Below, in pieces: positions 36,428 to 44,921 of a stretch of 49,870 bases of DNA. The DNA comes from an uncultured Litorivicinus sp. (GTDB lineage Bacteria; Pseudomonadota; Gammaproteobacteria; Pseudomonadales; Litorivicinaceae): contig CACECO010000009.1 of NCBI GenBank assembly GCA_902558075.1, forward strand, positions 1 through 49,870. The letters run 5' to 3'. The notes beneath the pieces are model-generated. The model saw only the letters and a list, made by a program, of their open reading frames with translations. It was not told the origin of the DNA and searched no databases. A program made the position numbers and the translations under genes. Within the stretch, counting starts at the first letter, position 1, and each line of letters starts with the position of its first letter.

Positions 36428-36960
36428 AACGCGTTCCTAATAGCTGTTAAAGTGTATACACCCCTTGCAGCATGGCCAAAATTTCTTGGGTTGACGATCC
36501 AGTCTACTCAACTAGCTCATGACATCAGTAAATTAAGTCGTACTGACGCGGTTTATTTCCCTCAAAACTGCTGAACAACGCGTGTTTCATCGATGAACTG
36601 CTACTGTAGTTGGTTTGAAGAAGTGTGAAAGAGATCAATAAAAATTGAGGAAACTCGACCGACTCTTTCCACAGGCCATTAGTCAAGTCACGCGAATTCT
36701 CAAAATGAATTGCTTCGAGAATTTTCCTCACTTGATGATGAGAAAATTGTTTTAAATAATTGTTAAAGATAGAATTAATTTTAATGATCAAAAATTGATC
36801 AAACGCACCAAGTGCACGTGTGCCGTGGCGTCAGCCAAATGCTTCAGTTTTTATCCAAAAAGTTATCCACAGGTTTATTGGGTAACCGGTTTGTCAATAC
36901 GGTGGATGAAAAAGTTTTGAGAATTGAAACATTTTTGAGATCCCTCATCATGTAGGGCTG
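36428..36960. other. A/T-rich intergenic region with DnaA-box-like sites
   Basis: 533 bases without a supported gene (the minus frame 36525-36791 is low-complexity and unrecognised). 36700-36800 is strongly A/T-rich. A perfect inverted repeat TGATCAA-AAA-TTGATCA lies at 36785-36801 with two GATC sites. A consensus DnaA box TTATCCACA is at 36863-36871, preceded 12 bases earlier by the near-match TTATCCAAA (36851-36859). Without dnaA, mnmG or parAB nearby this is not enough for an origin. Confidence 0.4.
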
Positions 36961-36975
36961 ACGAAGGAGGTCATC

Positions 36976-37401
36976 ATGCTCAATTTAGAAACTGCAAACG
37001 CGATTGTGAGTCATATTATAGATGCTGCAACCAAACGTGCCGATTTAAAACCAATGACTGCCGTTGTTGTCGACGCAGGGGGTGCTGTGATTGCCTCTCA
37101 GCGCCAGGATGGTGCCTCACCAATTCGCGTTGATCTCGCAAAGGGTAAAGCGCATGGCGCAGTGATGATGGGACTCAGCAGCCGAAAGCTCGGCGAACGC
37201 GCCGAGCAGCAGGCTTATTTTATTCAGGCAATGAATGCGTTGTGTAATGGATCACTTGTCCCTGTTGCAGGCGGTGTTTTGGTTCGCAATGAGTCAGGTG
37301 GAATCATCGGTGCGGTTGGTGTGACTGGTGACACGTCGGATAATGACGAAGAACTTGCAATTGCGGCAATCCAGGCTACCGGGTTAACAGTTGACGAATA
37401 A
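36976..37401 (+). CDS. GlcG/HbpS-family protein
   Basis: 141 residues with the family's pattern: LNLETANAIVSHIIDAA, VVVDAGGAVIASQRQDGASP, SSRKLGERAEQQAYFIQA, VAGGVLVRN and GIIGAVGVTGDTSDNDEELA. Members are small cytoplasmic or secreted proteins linked to glycolate genes or haem binding; the activity is not settled. The start has a perfect AAGGAGGT ribosome-binding site 6 bases upstream, suggesting strong expression. The next gene starts 4 bp after or overlaps its end. Confidence 0.85.
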   Translation: MLNLETANAIVSHIIDAATKRADLKPMTAVVVDAGGAVIASQRQDGASPIRVDLAKGKAHGAVMMGLSSRKLGERAEQQAYFIQAMNALCNGSLVPVAGGVLVRNESGGIIGAVGVTGDTSDNDEELAIAAIQATGLTVDE

Positions 37402-37405
37402 ACAA

Positions 37406-37879
37406 ATGAGACGATTCAGCGAGTGGTCGTCCTGTAGTCGACGCCGCTATCGTCTGGGACGGTTTTGGGGTGATGGTAGGGTCGCTTGCATTGTTGGCCT
37501 CAATCCGTCTATTGCCGATGATACTATGGATGATCCAACTAATCGTCGGCTGATTGGATTGTTGGATGCGCAGGATTTTCAGGGCTATGTTCTTGTGAAT
37601 TTGATACCTGAATCAACACCTTATCCGGAGCGTTTGGGCACATACCAAAGGCGTTTATCAGCAAAAAATCAGGCTGTGATCGTGCAAACAGCTGCTCACG
37701 TTGATGCTGTGATTTTGGCTTGGGGGAACGGTGCAGTGCGGTGTCCGTTTCGGCATCGACTGATTGATCGATTTGACGATCCGCTGTGTTTTGGGAAAAC
37801 CAAAGCTGGCGAACCTAAGCATCCGTTGTATCTGCCATCAAAGACTGTACTCACAAGTTTTGAACAAGATGCAGACTAG
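37406..37879 (+). CDS. DUF1643-domain protein
   Basis: 157 residues. Family hallmarks are RYRLGRFWGDGRVACIVGLN, PSIADDTMDDPTNRR, GYVLVNLIPESTPYPE, VILAWGNGA and a C-terminal KHPLYLPSKT. Function unknown; the family is widespread and sometimes phage-linked. I prefer the ATG at 37406; a TTG at 37391 overlaps the GlcG-like gene and would add five residues. Confidence 0.82.
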   Translation: MRRFSEWSSCSRRRYRLGRFWGDGRVACIVGLNPSIADDTMDDPTNRRLIGLLDAQDFQGYVLVNLIPESTPYPERLGTYQRRLSAKNQAVIVQTAAHVDAVILAWGNGAVRCPFRHRLIDRFDDPLCFGKTKAGEPKHPLYLPSKTVLTSFEQDAD

Positions 37880-38625
37880 GACGTTAAGATCGAACTTAAT
37901 GTGTGTTGCATCGATTCACCATAGGCATCCTCCGAAGACAAACCGGATGCCACATAATGGAGAGTTGCATGAGGAATCTGGCGTGAAACGGATCTGGCAA
38001 GATGAGCGGGATGGAGCGCATCTTGTTCTTGTCCGATGATGTCGGTACGACAGCTCAGCTGACCGAGTTCGGGGCCAGTGATTGTCATCACTTTGGTCCT
38101 GAGCATCCATCCAAATCATGAGTTCCTGAAGATGCAGATGTTTCAGAAGTCTTAGATATGTATCCTGATTGTGGGCTGTTTCCGCAAGGCTCTGAAATTC
38201 AGGTTGCTGTGCGAGGCGCTCTGCCCATAGGTGCTGGGGTTGCGACTGCTAGATGTCCCGAAAACGATGAAAGATATCAAAATGCAAGGTAGCACCAACG
38301 GGTGCAAAAGCAGGGCAACACACGATCAATTGTTCGACCTCGAGGTGCACGGTCAATTCCATCGTGATCGCTGTACCTAAAGAAATGCACCCACGATCGT
38401 TGGCATCTGACGAAGGTGCTTGAAGAGCTCAAGCATGTCTTGGCCAGTGTGCTGAAGCGTAAGTGTGTCCGAGATTGGTGGTCCTGTGAATCCGTGACCC
38501 GTACGTCAAGATAAATCAACCGAATGTTGTCGAAATCGGGCCAAATTTCTATGACTTGACGATGATCCATTGAAAGCCCACTCTGGAATAATACGAGTCG
38601 TTCCTAGCCACTGTAGTACTAAGAT
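37876..38625 (-). pseudogene. Decayed alpha/beta hydrolase gene
   Basis: Reading the minus strand across at least three frameshifts and one or more stops recovers a whole alpha/beta hydrolase: RLVLFQSGLSMDHRQVIEIW, DNIRLIYLDVR then GHGFTGPPISDTLTL, GQDMLELFKHLRQMPTIVG, the nucleophile elbow CISLGTAI, VEQLIVCCPAFAPVGA, WAERLAQQPEFQSLAETA, and at the end IIGQEQDALHPAHLARSV and PHATLHYV. These follow the family's order (oxyanion loop, RGHG turn, GxSxG-like elbow, acid and cap). The multiple breaks rule out a functional product. The 3' end meets the DUF1643 stop. Confidence 0.8.
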
Positions 38626-38674
38626 AGTTTTGTTTGATCGGATGCCTCAAACTGCTTAAGCATCGGTGTGTCAA

Positions 38675-38845
38675 TTAGAGCGAGTCCGATTCCTCAGTTT
38701 CGTCTTGTCCCAAGTAAATAACGCCTGGGACTTTATTTGGTGTCTCTTTTGATTGTTCATTAATTTGATTCCACCAACTCGCAAATTCATCTTTCGACAT
38801 TTGGTGGGGATAAAAAGTGCCTGCATGCTTGTGGTCTGTACTCAT
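38675..38845 (-). CDS. 56-residue hypothetical protein
   Basis: ATG at 38845 with GGAG 6 bases upstream and a TAA. The product begins MSTDHKHAGTFYPHQMSKDE, then FASWWNQINEQ and ends KVPGVIYLGQDETEESDSL. It is hydrophilic and acidic at the C-terminus, with a Trp pair. Codon use is normal for the window, and start plus ribosome-binding site are good. Function unknown. It follows the decayed hydrolase gene on the same strand orientation, just upstream of it. Confidence 0.6.
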   Translation of the reverse strand: MSTDHKHAGTFYPHQMSKDEFASWWNQINEQSKETPNKVPGVIYLGQDETEESDSL

Positions 38846-39018
38846 CACCTACTCCTGATTACTCGGGTCAGTGACGATCCATGTCATGATTTACCACCTT
38901 GGTCTAACCATCGTGCACAGGTTTGTCGGTGACTGCAAGCCGCTCGTGGTCGAATGCCGCATTTCGATGTCATGTTTTGGTGACTTCGACCGATTATCCA
39001 GCCACGGAGGAGAAATTT

Positions 39019-39408
39019 GTGCGACTACTGATTGTTACCTGGTGTTTACTCACGGCACTGCCAGCCATGGCAGAGACTTGGGTGTGTCGTCATGACAGCC
39101 CCGATCGTGAAGAGTTAACCTTCATGCCAAAACCCGATGGAACGGTCGTTTGGCGACATCAAAAGCTTGGCTCCCTTGACCCGCTTACCGTTATTGTAGA
39201 TACCGATAGTCTTCTCACAATGGCAACGCAACGTCTGAACATCCTGTATTCGAGGTTCTTCCATCTGGATAAATTTAGTGGCCGCATGGGCGAGACTGCG
39301 TTTCGTGCCTCAACCCTACGCCGGCTAGCTGAAAAGGATCCTGAATTCAACTGGGACATGGTTACGACCGTTTGGCAATGCGAGTCCAAAGCGGCCGAAT
39401 CTGAGTAA
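39019..39408 (+). CDS. Small secreted protein of unknown function
   Basis: 129 residues. The GTG at 39019 has a strong GGAGGAG site 6-8 bases upstream and opens a clean signal peptide (MRLLIVTWCLLTALPAMA, cleavage after AMA). The mature part has two cysteines (WVCRHD and WQCES), which could pair, and begins ETWVCRHDSPDREELTF. The longer frame to 38923 has no signal character. Not recognised. Confidence 0.65.
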   Translation: MRLLIVTWCLLTALPAMAETWVCRHDSPDREELTFMPKPDGTVVWRHQKLGSLDPLTVIVDTDSLLTMATQRLNILYSRFFHLDKFSGRMGETAFRASTLRRLAEKDPEFNWDMVTTVWQCESKAAESE

Positions 39409-39650
39409 GGGTGATCTCACATGTGATGAGGTCATGATCTGACAGCGTTCTGCCGTCAGTTCCGGTCGGCTGATGTACCCGAAATGATTTGCAACTCATT
39501 TAAATAGGCAAATTGATCTGCCCAAAGCGAATATGACCATTTGTTATCGACCGCATCTAATGCCGCATTCCGTAGCGATAGCGATGGAATTGAGAGTTGT
39601 GTCACACGTTTTGTCATAAAACTCTGTCAGACTCCGTCAAGGAGGTGTTT

Positions 39651-40382
39651 ATGAACTGTATTGCACATCGCGGATCTGCAAACCGAGTCCCTGAAAACTC
39701 AATGGCGGGAATTCATGATACGGCCGCTCAACATATTAAACAGATCGAGTGCGACATTTCTGTTGCATCCGATGGCGTCGCCGTGATTTTTCACGATGAG
39801 TCTCTGCGACGGATGACAGGTGATCCTCGCTCAGTCTTATCGCTGACCAGCGCTGAGCTCACTAAAATTCCGCTGATGACTCACCATGTCTGCCTAACCC
39901 AATATATTCCATTGGCTGAGCATTGGATGCGAGCGGCTAAGAATCAGGATTTGTTTCTCCATCTCGAGATTAAAGTGCATGACCAAGAAGTGCAGCGGGT
40001 TGTTGATGCCACCCTCGATGCATTTGATCGGGCAGGACTCAAGGCATCGCAGGTACGTATCTCTTCATTTTCGCTCGATGTCATTCAGCTGATTCGTCGG
40101 TGTCGTCCTGAGCTTGATGTCGGTATTGCGACTGTTCGACTTGCCAATGTGCCGCTTGATGCACTCGAATCGCTGGGAGTCGTCTCTGTACACTTAGATA
40201 TTGATTATCTCGATGGTCAAGCCATCGAGTCGGCTGTCGGGCGAGGGTTCAAGGTTTGCGCTTACACAGTGAATTCTGCGAGACAACTCGCATCCTTACC
40301 CTTGGATTTAATTGATTCGGTGTTTACTGATGATCCTCTAAGACTACTCGATGAGCTCAGGGCCCTGAAAATTGGAAAATAA
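39651..40382 (+). CDS. ugpQ: Glycerophosphodiester phosphodiesterase
   Basis: 243 residues, TIM-barrel GDPD. Catalytic and metal residues are visible: His6-Arg7 in IAHRGSANRVPEN, Glu/Asp in IECDISVASDG and His in VIFHDESLRRMTG, with HLEIKV deeper in. No signal peptide, so cytoplasmic: it splits glycerophosphodiesters to glycerol-3-phosphate and alcohol. The ATG at 39651 has an AAGGAGGT site 5 bases upstream and begins at the first barrel strand, so the upstream start at 39597 is rejected. Confidence 0.9.
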   Translation: MNCIAHRGSANRVPENSMAGIHDTAAQHIKQIECDISVASDGVAVIFHDESLRRMTGDPRSVLSLTSAELTKIPLMTHHVCLTQYIPLAEHWMRAAKNQDLFLHLEIKVHDQEVQRVVDATLDAFDRAGLKASQVRISSFSLDVIQLIRRCRPELDVGIATVRLANVPLDALESLGVVSVHLDIDYLDGQAIESAVGRGFKVCAYTVNSARQLASLPLDLIDSVFTDDPLRLLDELRALKIGK

Positions 40383-40411
40383 TCCCTACTTATTTGTGTG
40401 GAGGACTGTTC

Positions 40412-40624
40412 GTGCGGTATTTTGACGTGGGCCAAAATCCTGTCATGATCAACACGGACGGGATCGTGTATCGATTGGATACAAACAACTTATTGGTTGA
40501 AGAGTCAATGGGTTATCAGGTATCTGAGGAAGCCATTGAGCTAACAGAAGTGAGTTTTTTAAGACGGTTTAGTGACCGGCTTGCTCATGCCTTTATCCAC
40601 TCGCTCGATTCTGGAACAGGCTAA
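40412..40624 (+). CDS. 70-residue hypothetical protein
   Basis: GTG start at 40412 with GGAGG 7 bases upstream. The product reads MRYFDVGQNPVMINTDGIVY, then LLVEESMGYQVSEEAIELTEV, then LRRFSDRLAHAF. Soluble, no motif recognised. It lies 29 bp after the phosphodiesterase gene and 36 bp before fpr, so probably within one transcript. Confidence 0.55.
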   Translation: MRYFDVGQNPVMINTDGIVYRLDTNNLLVEESMGYQVSEEAIELTEVSFLRRFSDRLAHAFIHSLDSGTG

Positions 40625-40660
40625 TAGACTACCCTCATCAGAGAAGAGACTAACAACCCA

Positions 40661-41392
40661 ATGAATTTAGAAACTGTGCTTGACGTCGAGCATTACTCGG
40701 ATGCCTTGTTTTCGTTCAAAACGACCCGTGGCCCAGATATTCGCTCGTTTAAGGCCGGCCAATTTACGATGATTGGGATGGCTGATGATGATATACTGCG
40801 CGCCTACAGTATCGCGTCAGCGCCAAATGAAGCGCATCTTGAGTTTCTCTCGATTAAGGTGCCCGGTGGCCCACTCACAGAACGTCTCAAGGATATTCAA
40901 GTGGGTGACCAAATCGAAGTTGGCGACCGGCCGACCGGAACTTTGGTCCTCGATAATTTGAAACCAGGCAAACGCTTATGGTGTGTTGCAACCGGCACTG
41001 GTCTGGCCCCATTTTTATCGATCATACGCGACCGGCATACGTTTGAACGTTTTGAGCAAGTCATCGTGACACACACTGTGAGAGCCACTCAGGAACTCGC
41101 CTATGCTGATTTGCTGTCCTCGCTTCCAATTATCTATTACCCGACTGTGACGCGCGAGCCATTTCAAACCCCCGGACGAATCACTGAACGAATCGATAGT
41201 GGCGCCTTGTGGTCGGATCTTGATTTGAGTCCATGGTCGATCGTTGAGGATCGAGTGATGATTTGTGGTTCGCCAGAATTTAATAAAGATTTACGAAGTA
41301 GGCTTGAAGGCCTTGGATTTACGCATGGAACGAATCGCGCTCCCGGTGAATTCGTTCAAGAGCGCGCATTCGTTATGCAACGGGCGGGTTAA
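40661..41392 (+). CDS. fpr: Ferredoxin/flavodoxin--NADP reductase
   Basis: 243 residues of the bacterial Fpr type: FAD-binding RAYSIASAP (47-55), phosphate site GGPLTERL, NADP-binding CVATGTGLAPFLSI (108-121) and MICGSPEF. It is short and ends near the family C-terminus (FVQERAFV). It moves electrons between NADPH and ferredoxin or flavodoxin, for iron-sulfur repair and redox stress. Its stop overlaps the convergent dehydrogenase gene by 4 bp. Confidence 0.92.
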   Translation: MNLETVLDVEHYSDALFSFKTTRGPDIRSFKAGQFTMIGMADDDILRAYSIASAPNEAHLEFLSIKVPGGPLTERLKDIQVGDQIEVGDRPTGTLVLDNLKPGKRLWCVATGTGLAPFLSIIRDRHTFERFEQVIVTHTVRATQELAYADLLSSLPIIYYPTVTREPFQTPGRITERIDSGALWSDLDLSPWSIVEDRVMICGSPEFNKDLRSRLEGLGFTHGTNRAPGEFVQERAFVMQRAG

Positions 41393-42279
41393 CTTTGGTT
41401 CAGTCGTCGTAAGAGTTCAAACAAAATAGATGAGTCACGGGTCCCAAGGTCCTGGTCCATGATCGTTTGATATTGGCGTGCGACGAATTCGAGGCAGGGG
41501 AGTGGAAGCTGTTGAGCCTTCGCTGTCTCGATCGCGATTTCCACGTCTTTCGCATGCAGTCGCGCCTCGATTCCGGCGTCAAAATCTTCGGCAATCATTT
41601 TTGGAGCCATTAGTGACATCATTTGACTACCACCCATGCCATCTTTGATCGCTGCAAATACTGCCTGTGGATCTGCACCTAAATTTTTCGCAAAGGTCAA
41701 GCATTCAGCCACGCCTTCGATGGTAATTGTTTGCGCAATTTGGTTGCTGATTTTCGCAATCTGTCCATGGCCGGCGTCGCCTACCCGTGTGATCATTTTG
41801 GCATAGCATTCAATGACTTGATTGGCTTGCTCGCACGCGTCGGGATGGCCACCTTGCATAACGATCAAACGACCTTCTTCCGATGCCCAAACGCCGCCTG
41901 ATACAGGCGCATCAACGAAGTCCATTCCCGCCTCACGCAATGTCGAGGCAATATGCATTGTACGAGCAGGATCGATCGTCGAATGATCGACAAACAGCGT
42001 GCCTGGCGAAGCACTATGGATCGCACCATCTTGACCTATCAATATCGACTCAACATCCTCAGTCCCTGTTACATTGGTGATCACGACATCAACACCCGCC
42101 ACAACCTCGGAGAGACTGAGGGAAGGCATCGCACCCTGGCTAATCAGTTCTTGCGCCTTGCCCTCAAACACTTCAGCGCGTCGCGCGTAAAGTTTTAGTT
42201 TGAATCCCCGATTAACCATGTGACGGGCCATCGGTAATCCCATCGTTCCGAGCCCGATAAAACCTACTTTGAGAGTCAT
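41389..42279 (-). CDS. NAD(P)-dependent beta-hydroxyacid dehydrogenase (GlxR/MmsB-like)
   Basis: 296 residues. Rossmann motif VGFIGLGTMGLPMARHM at the N-terminus, substrate loop FVDAPVSGGVWASEEG, and the catalytic Lys in GQIAKISNQ. The family includes tartronate semialdehyde reductase and 3-hydroxyisobutyrate dehydrogenase; sequence alone does not decide. The ATG at 42279 begins the Rossmann fold; a longer frame to 42474 adds 65 residues without family character and overlaps the divergent gene. Confidence 0.88.
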   Translation of the reverse strand: MTLKVGFIGLGTMGLPMARHMVNRGFKLKLYARRAEVFEGKAQELISQGAMPSLSLSEVVAGVDVVITNVTGTEDVESILIGQDGAIHSASPGTLFVDHSTIDPARTMHIASTLREAGMDFVDAPVSGGVWASEEGRLIVMQGGHPDACEQANQVIECYAKMITRVGDAGHGQIAKISNQIAQTITIEGVAECLTFAKNLGADPQAVFAAIKDGMGGSQMMSLMAPKMIAEDFDAGIEARLHAKDVEIAIETAKAQQLPLPCLEFVARQYQTIMDQDLGTRDSSILFELLRRLNQS

Positions 42280-42324
42280 ATTTTGCCTTTGGATTTGCTG
42301 TTGTATTTTGTTGGAAAACGCCTG

Positions 42325-42672
42325 ATGCATCTTGCATTGATTCTGTTGCCATCTGCAACTGTCATCGCTGCCGAGCGTCCATGGTGGGAGGCTGAGGTGG
42401 CAACCGAAATGGCTCGGATGGAAGCTCAAAATGAGGCCATCATGCAAGCAATCGATGCCGAGCTTCGTTATCACAACGCAGCGGTGTTTCAGGAGCTCGA
42501 AAGGCTGTCTTCGTACTACTTACAACAAACTGAAGCCCGTTGGAACGAGAATGATGAAGCTGTTATCCGAGATGAAGTTCGACGGCTCAATGACTCGATG
42601 CGCCCGTACTTCGATGCTGGGCGACATTTATTCGATGTTGATAGTTACATGATGGATCGTACAAAACGATAA
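42325..42672 (+). CDS. Small secreted protein, Glu-rich helical
   Basis: 115 residues. MHLALILLPSATVIAA is a signal peptide; the mature protein is almost entirely helical and charged (ARMEAQNEAIMQAIDAEL, FQELERLSSYYLQQTEAR). A TTG at 42283 would start 3 bp from the divergent dehydrogenase start; the ATG at 42325 is preferred for the signal peptide. Not recognised; a periplasmic coiled-coil protein. Confidence 0.55.
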   Translation: MHLALILLPSATVIAAERPWWEAEVATEMARMEAQNEAIMQAIDAELRYHNAAVFQELERLSSYYLQQTEARWNENDEAVIRDEVRRLNDSMRPYFDAGRHLFDVDSYMMDRTKR

Positions 42673-42723
42673 GGATAGTCAAAGACTTCGTCGATCAATG
42701 GCATCAACAGAGATCCCTGCTTC

Positions 42724-43119
42724 TCAGAATAAGATACTGCACTCTCGTAAGATTTCACTAGTATGCCGTTGAAATGCCTCATCTAAAACAAGCCTTACTG
42801 CGTTTTCGATCAGCCGTTGTCCGAGGCCTTGACGCCGATAGTCTGCATGCACGCAGAGACAATGGATTTGCAGACTGCTCAAATTTCGCGGTAACTCCAA
42901 CGCATTATCATTGAGAGCCACGATTGCAGAGAGTGTGTTGTTCTGAGCGTGAAGTCCGTAGAATTGATAATCGATTCAATCCGATTAACGGTATTGATAC
43001 GTATCCGAACTGAGGCGATGCAGTTGATCGACAAGATTCGATGTGGTGATTGGCTATGCGACAACAGTATTGATTGCCTGCAGTCGTTCGCGTGTTTCTT
43101 GGATCAACGCACATGACAT
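42724..43119 (-). pseudogene. GNAT acetyltransferase gene with three in-frame stops
   Basis: From an ATG at 43119, with a GGAGGTG ribosome-binding site 8 bases upstream, one frame of 132 codons gives a whole GNAT protein but carries TAG, TAA and TGA. The N-part reads ALIQETRERLQAINTVV and NLVDQLHRLSSDTYQYR; after the stops DYQFYGLHAQNNTLSAIVAL and the acetyl-CoA site LCVHADYRRQGLGQRLIENA follow. No frameshift is needed, so the stops are recent point changes. A GTG at 42921 opens only the C-terminal 65 codons. Confidence 0.78.
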
Positions 43120-43163
43120 TACTCAGGCACCTCCAACAGTCTGGATCTTGAGGATTTCAAAAG

Positions 43164-44042
43164 TTGTTCAACGAACCGAGACGACACACAATCGCTTACG
43201 CATACTTGCTCGGCTTTATCGGCGTGTTGTGTTTTGCAGCAACGTTGCCTCTGACTGCAATTGCATTGGCTGACTTCTCTCCAACGTTTATCACAACGAT
43301 TCGGGCGGTAATTGCCGCTGCCGCTGCCTGTGTTTGGATCACGTTGAGTCGTTCAACACGACCAACACGCTTGGAGATCAAGCCATTAGTCGTCAGCGGT
43401 TTGGGTTTGATTTTCGGTTTTCCGTTGGCCATGGCAATCGGGTTACAGACAGTTCCTTCCTATCATGGCGCCGTGGTGCTCGGAATCTTGCCTCTTGTGA
43501 CAGCAGGGCTGAGCGCGCTTGTGCATGGTTACCGAGCACGGCTTGGCTTTTGGTTGTGTGCTCTTGCTGGAGCAGGGCTGGTTATTCTGTTTACCTTGAA
43601 AGAGCAGGAGGGCTCAGTCAGTTGGGCCGATTTGTGGCTCGTCTTAGCGGCTTTGATGGCCTCTTCAGGGTATGTCATCGCAGGTGATCTAGCGAAACGT
43701 CGGCCGGGTCCATGGGTGATCTGCTGGTCGCTCGTGTTGTTATCGCCGATTTCTGTTTTCTCAACGTTAATGGTGTGGCCTGAGTTTTTCTGGGTGCGGC
43801 CAGAGAGTTCTCTGCTTGCTCTGCTTGGTCTTGGATTTTTTTCGATGTTCTTTGGCTTTTTTGCCTGGAACACAGGGCTTGCACTTGGCGGGATTGCTGA
43901 AGTGGGTCAAGTACAACTGCTCCAACTGTTTTTGACGCTCTTATGGGGTAGCATTTTGCTCGGTGAAGTCGTGACACTCGATGTTTGGATATTTGCATCG
44001 CTCGTTGCCTTGACCGTCTATGTTGGCAGGAGGTTAGCCTAA
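43164..44042 (+). CDS. EamA-family (DMT) permease
   Basis: 292 residues with ten predicted helices in two EamA repeats; FITTIRAVIAAAAACVWI is the typical TM2-3 pattern and FFAWNTGLALGGIAEVGQVQ the equivalent in repeat two. Members export amino acids, metabolites or drugs; substrate not readable. The TTG start has GAGGA 9 bases upstream. Monocistronic. Confidence 0.85.
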   Translation: MFNEPRRHTIAYAYLLGFIGVLCFAATLPLTAIALADFSPTFITTIRAVIAAAAACVWITLSRSTRPTRLEIKPLVVSGLGLIFGFPLAMAIGLQTVPSYHGAVVLGILPLVTAGLSALVHGYRARLGFWLCALAGAGLVILFTLKEQEGSVSWADLWLVLAALMASSGYVIAGDLAKRRPGPWVICWSLVLLSPISVFSTLMVWPEFFWVRPESSLLALLGLGFFSMFFGFFAWNTGLALGGIAEVGQVQLLQLFLTLLWGSILLGEVVTLDVWIFASLVALTVYVGRRLA

Positions 44043-44240
44043 TACTAAGAATCGTAAGTGTGCGCCCTATTTTATGTCTACATCTCGTAAAAGCATCCGT
44101 AACTGCACCTGTTTGGCCCAGGCTTTGGCGACCATCGCACCAAAAGGGCACATAAGTTTAGGGATCGACGCTGATCAGCAAGCCGATTAGGCTGGCATGG
44201 TTTTAGCTGACCACTGAAGCCGGTCTGGACATATGGTGCG

Positions 44241-44921
44241 ATGGATAGTCTACGATTCTTTGAAATTTATCGGTCTAGTGAATATCTAGGACTGCTCTTC
44301 GACGGGATTTTGATCTCCGCGGGTCTAACGATCGTGGCTGGTCTTTTAGGGGTAGCGCTAGCTTTGGTATTAGCGTCGGTCAGATATTGGCGGGTGCCGG
44401 TTATTAATGGGTTTGCTGCTGCCTATGTGGACTTTATTCGGAACACCCCGCTCATAGTCCAATTATTTTTTATCGCGTTTGGGCTACCCGCGGCGCTTGG
44501 TTACACCTGGCCATTTTGGGCTCATGCTCTACTTGCTCTAACGATAAACTTCTCTGGTTATTTTGCAGAAATTTTTCGAAGTGGTTTTGCATCCATACCT
44601 GTTGGCCAGCGGGAGGCCGCGGCAGCATTGAACCTATCGAAGAAAACGATATTCAGGCATATCGTCCTACCGCAAACCGTTGTCACGATGTTTCCATCGT
44701 TGAGTAGTCAGTTCATATTTTTATTCTTAACAACCGGCCTGATTTCTGAGATTGGCGTCCCTGACCTGACTCATGCAGGAGTATTTATCGACAGTCGAAC
44801 TTTCAGGTCGTTTGAGGTATTCATCACCCTGACCGGGCTTTACATCCTGATATCACTGATGCTCAAAAGCTCCCTACAAATTTGGTTTAGATCAACACTT
44901 GGGAAGAGGGCGCCGGAGTGA
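44241..44921 (+). CDS. Polar amino-acid ABC transporter permease 1 (HisM/GlnP type)
   Basis: 226 residues, about five helices, with VDFIRNTPLIVQLFFI and the EAA loop GQREAAAALNLSKKTIFRHIVL that contacts the ATPase. First gene of a four-gene importer operon (two permeases, binding protein, ATPase). It overlaps the second permease by 4 bp (GTGA). Codon use and spelling look slightly different from the flanks, which may indicate transfer; not tested. Confidence 0.9.
   Translation: MDSLRFFEIYRSSEYLGLLFDGILISAGLTIVAGLLGVALALVLASVRYWRVPVINGFAAAYVDFIRNTPLIVQLFFIAFGLPAALGYTWPFWAHALLALTINFSGYFAEIFRSGFASIPVGQREAAAALNLSKKTIFRHIVLPQTVVTMFPSLSSQFIFLFLTTGLISEIGVPDLTHAGVFIDSRTFRSFEVFITLTGLYILISLMLKSSLQIWFRSTLGKRAPE

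Noticed and set aside
36525-36791. 88-codon minus-strand frame
   Set aside because: A/T-rich composition with Ser and Phe runs, no clear ribosome-binding site and no recognisable family.
36428-36960. Replication origin
   Set aside because: Only one consensus and one near-match DnaA box, and no dnaA, mnmG, rpmH or partition genes nearby.
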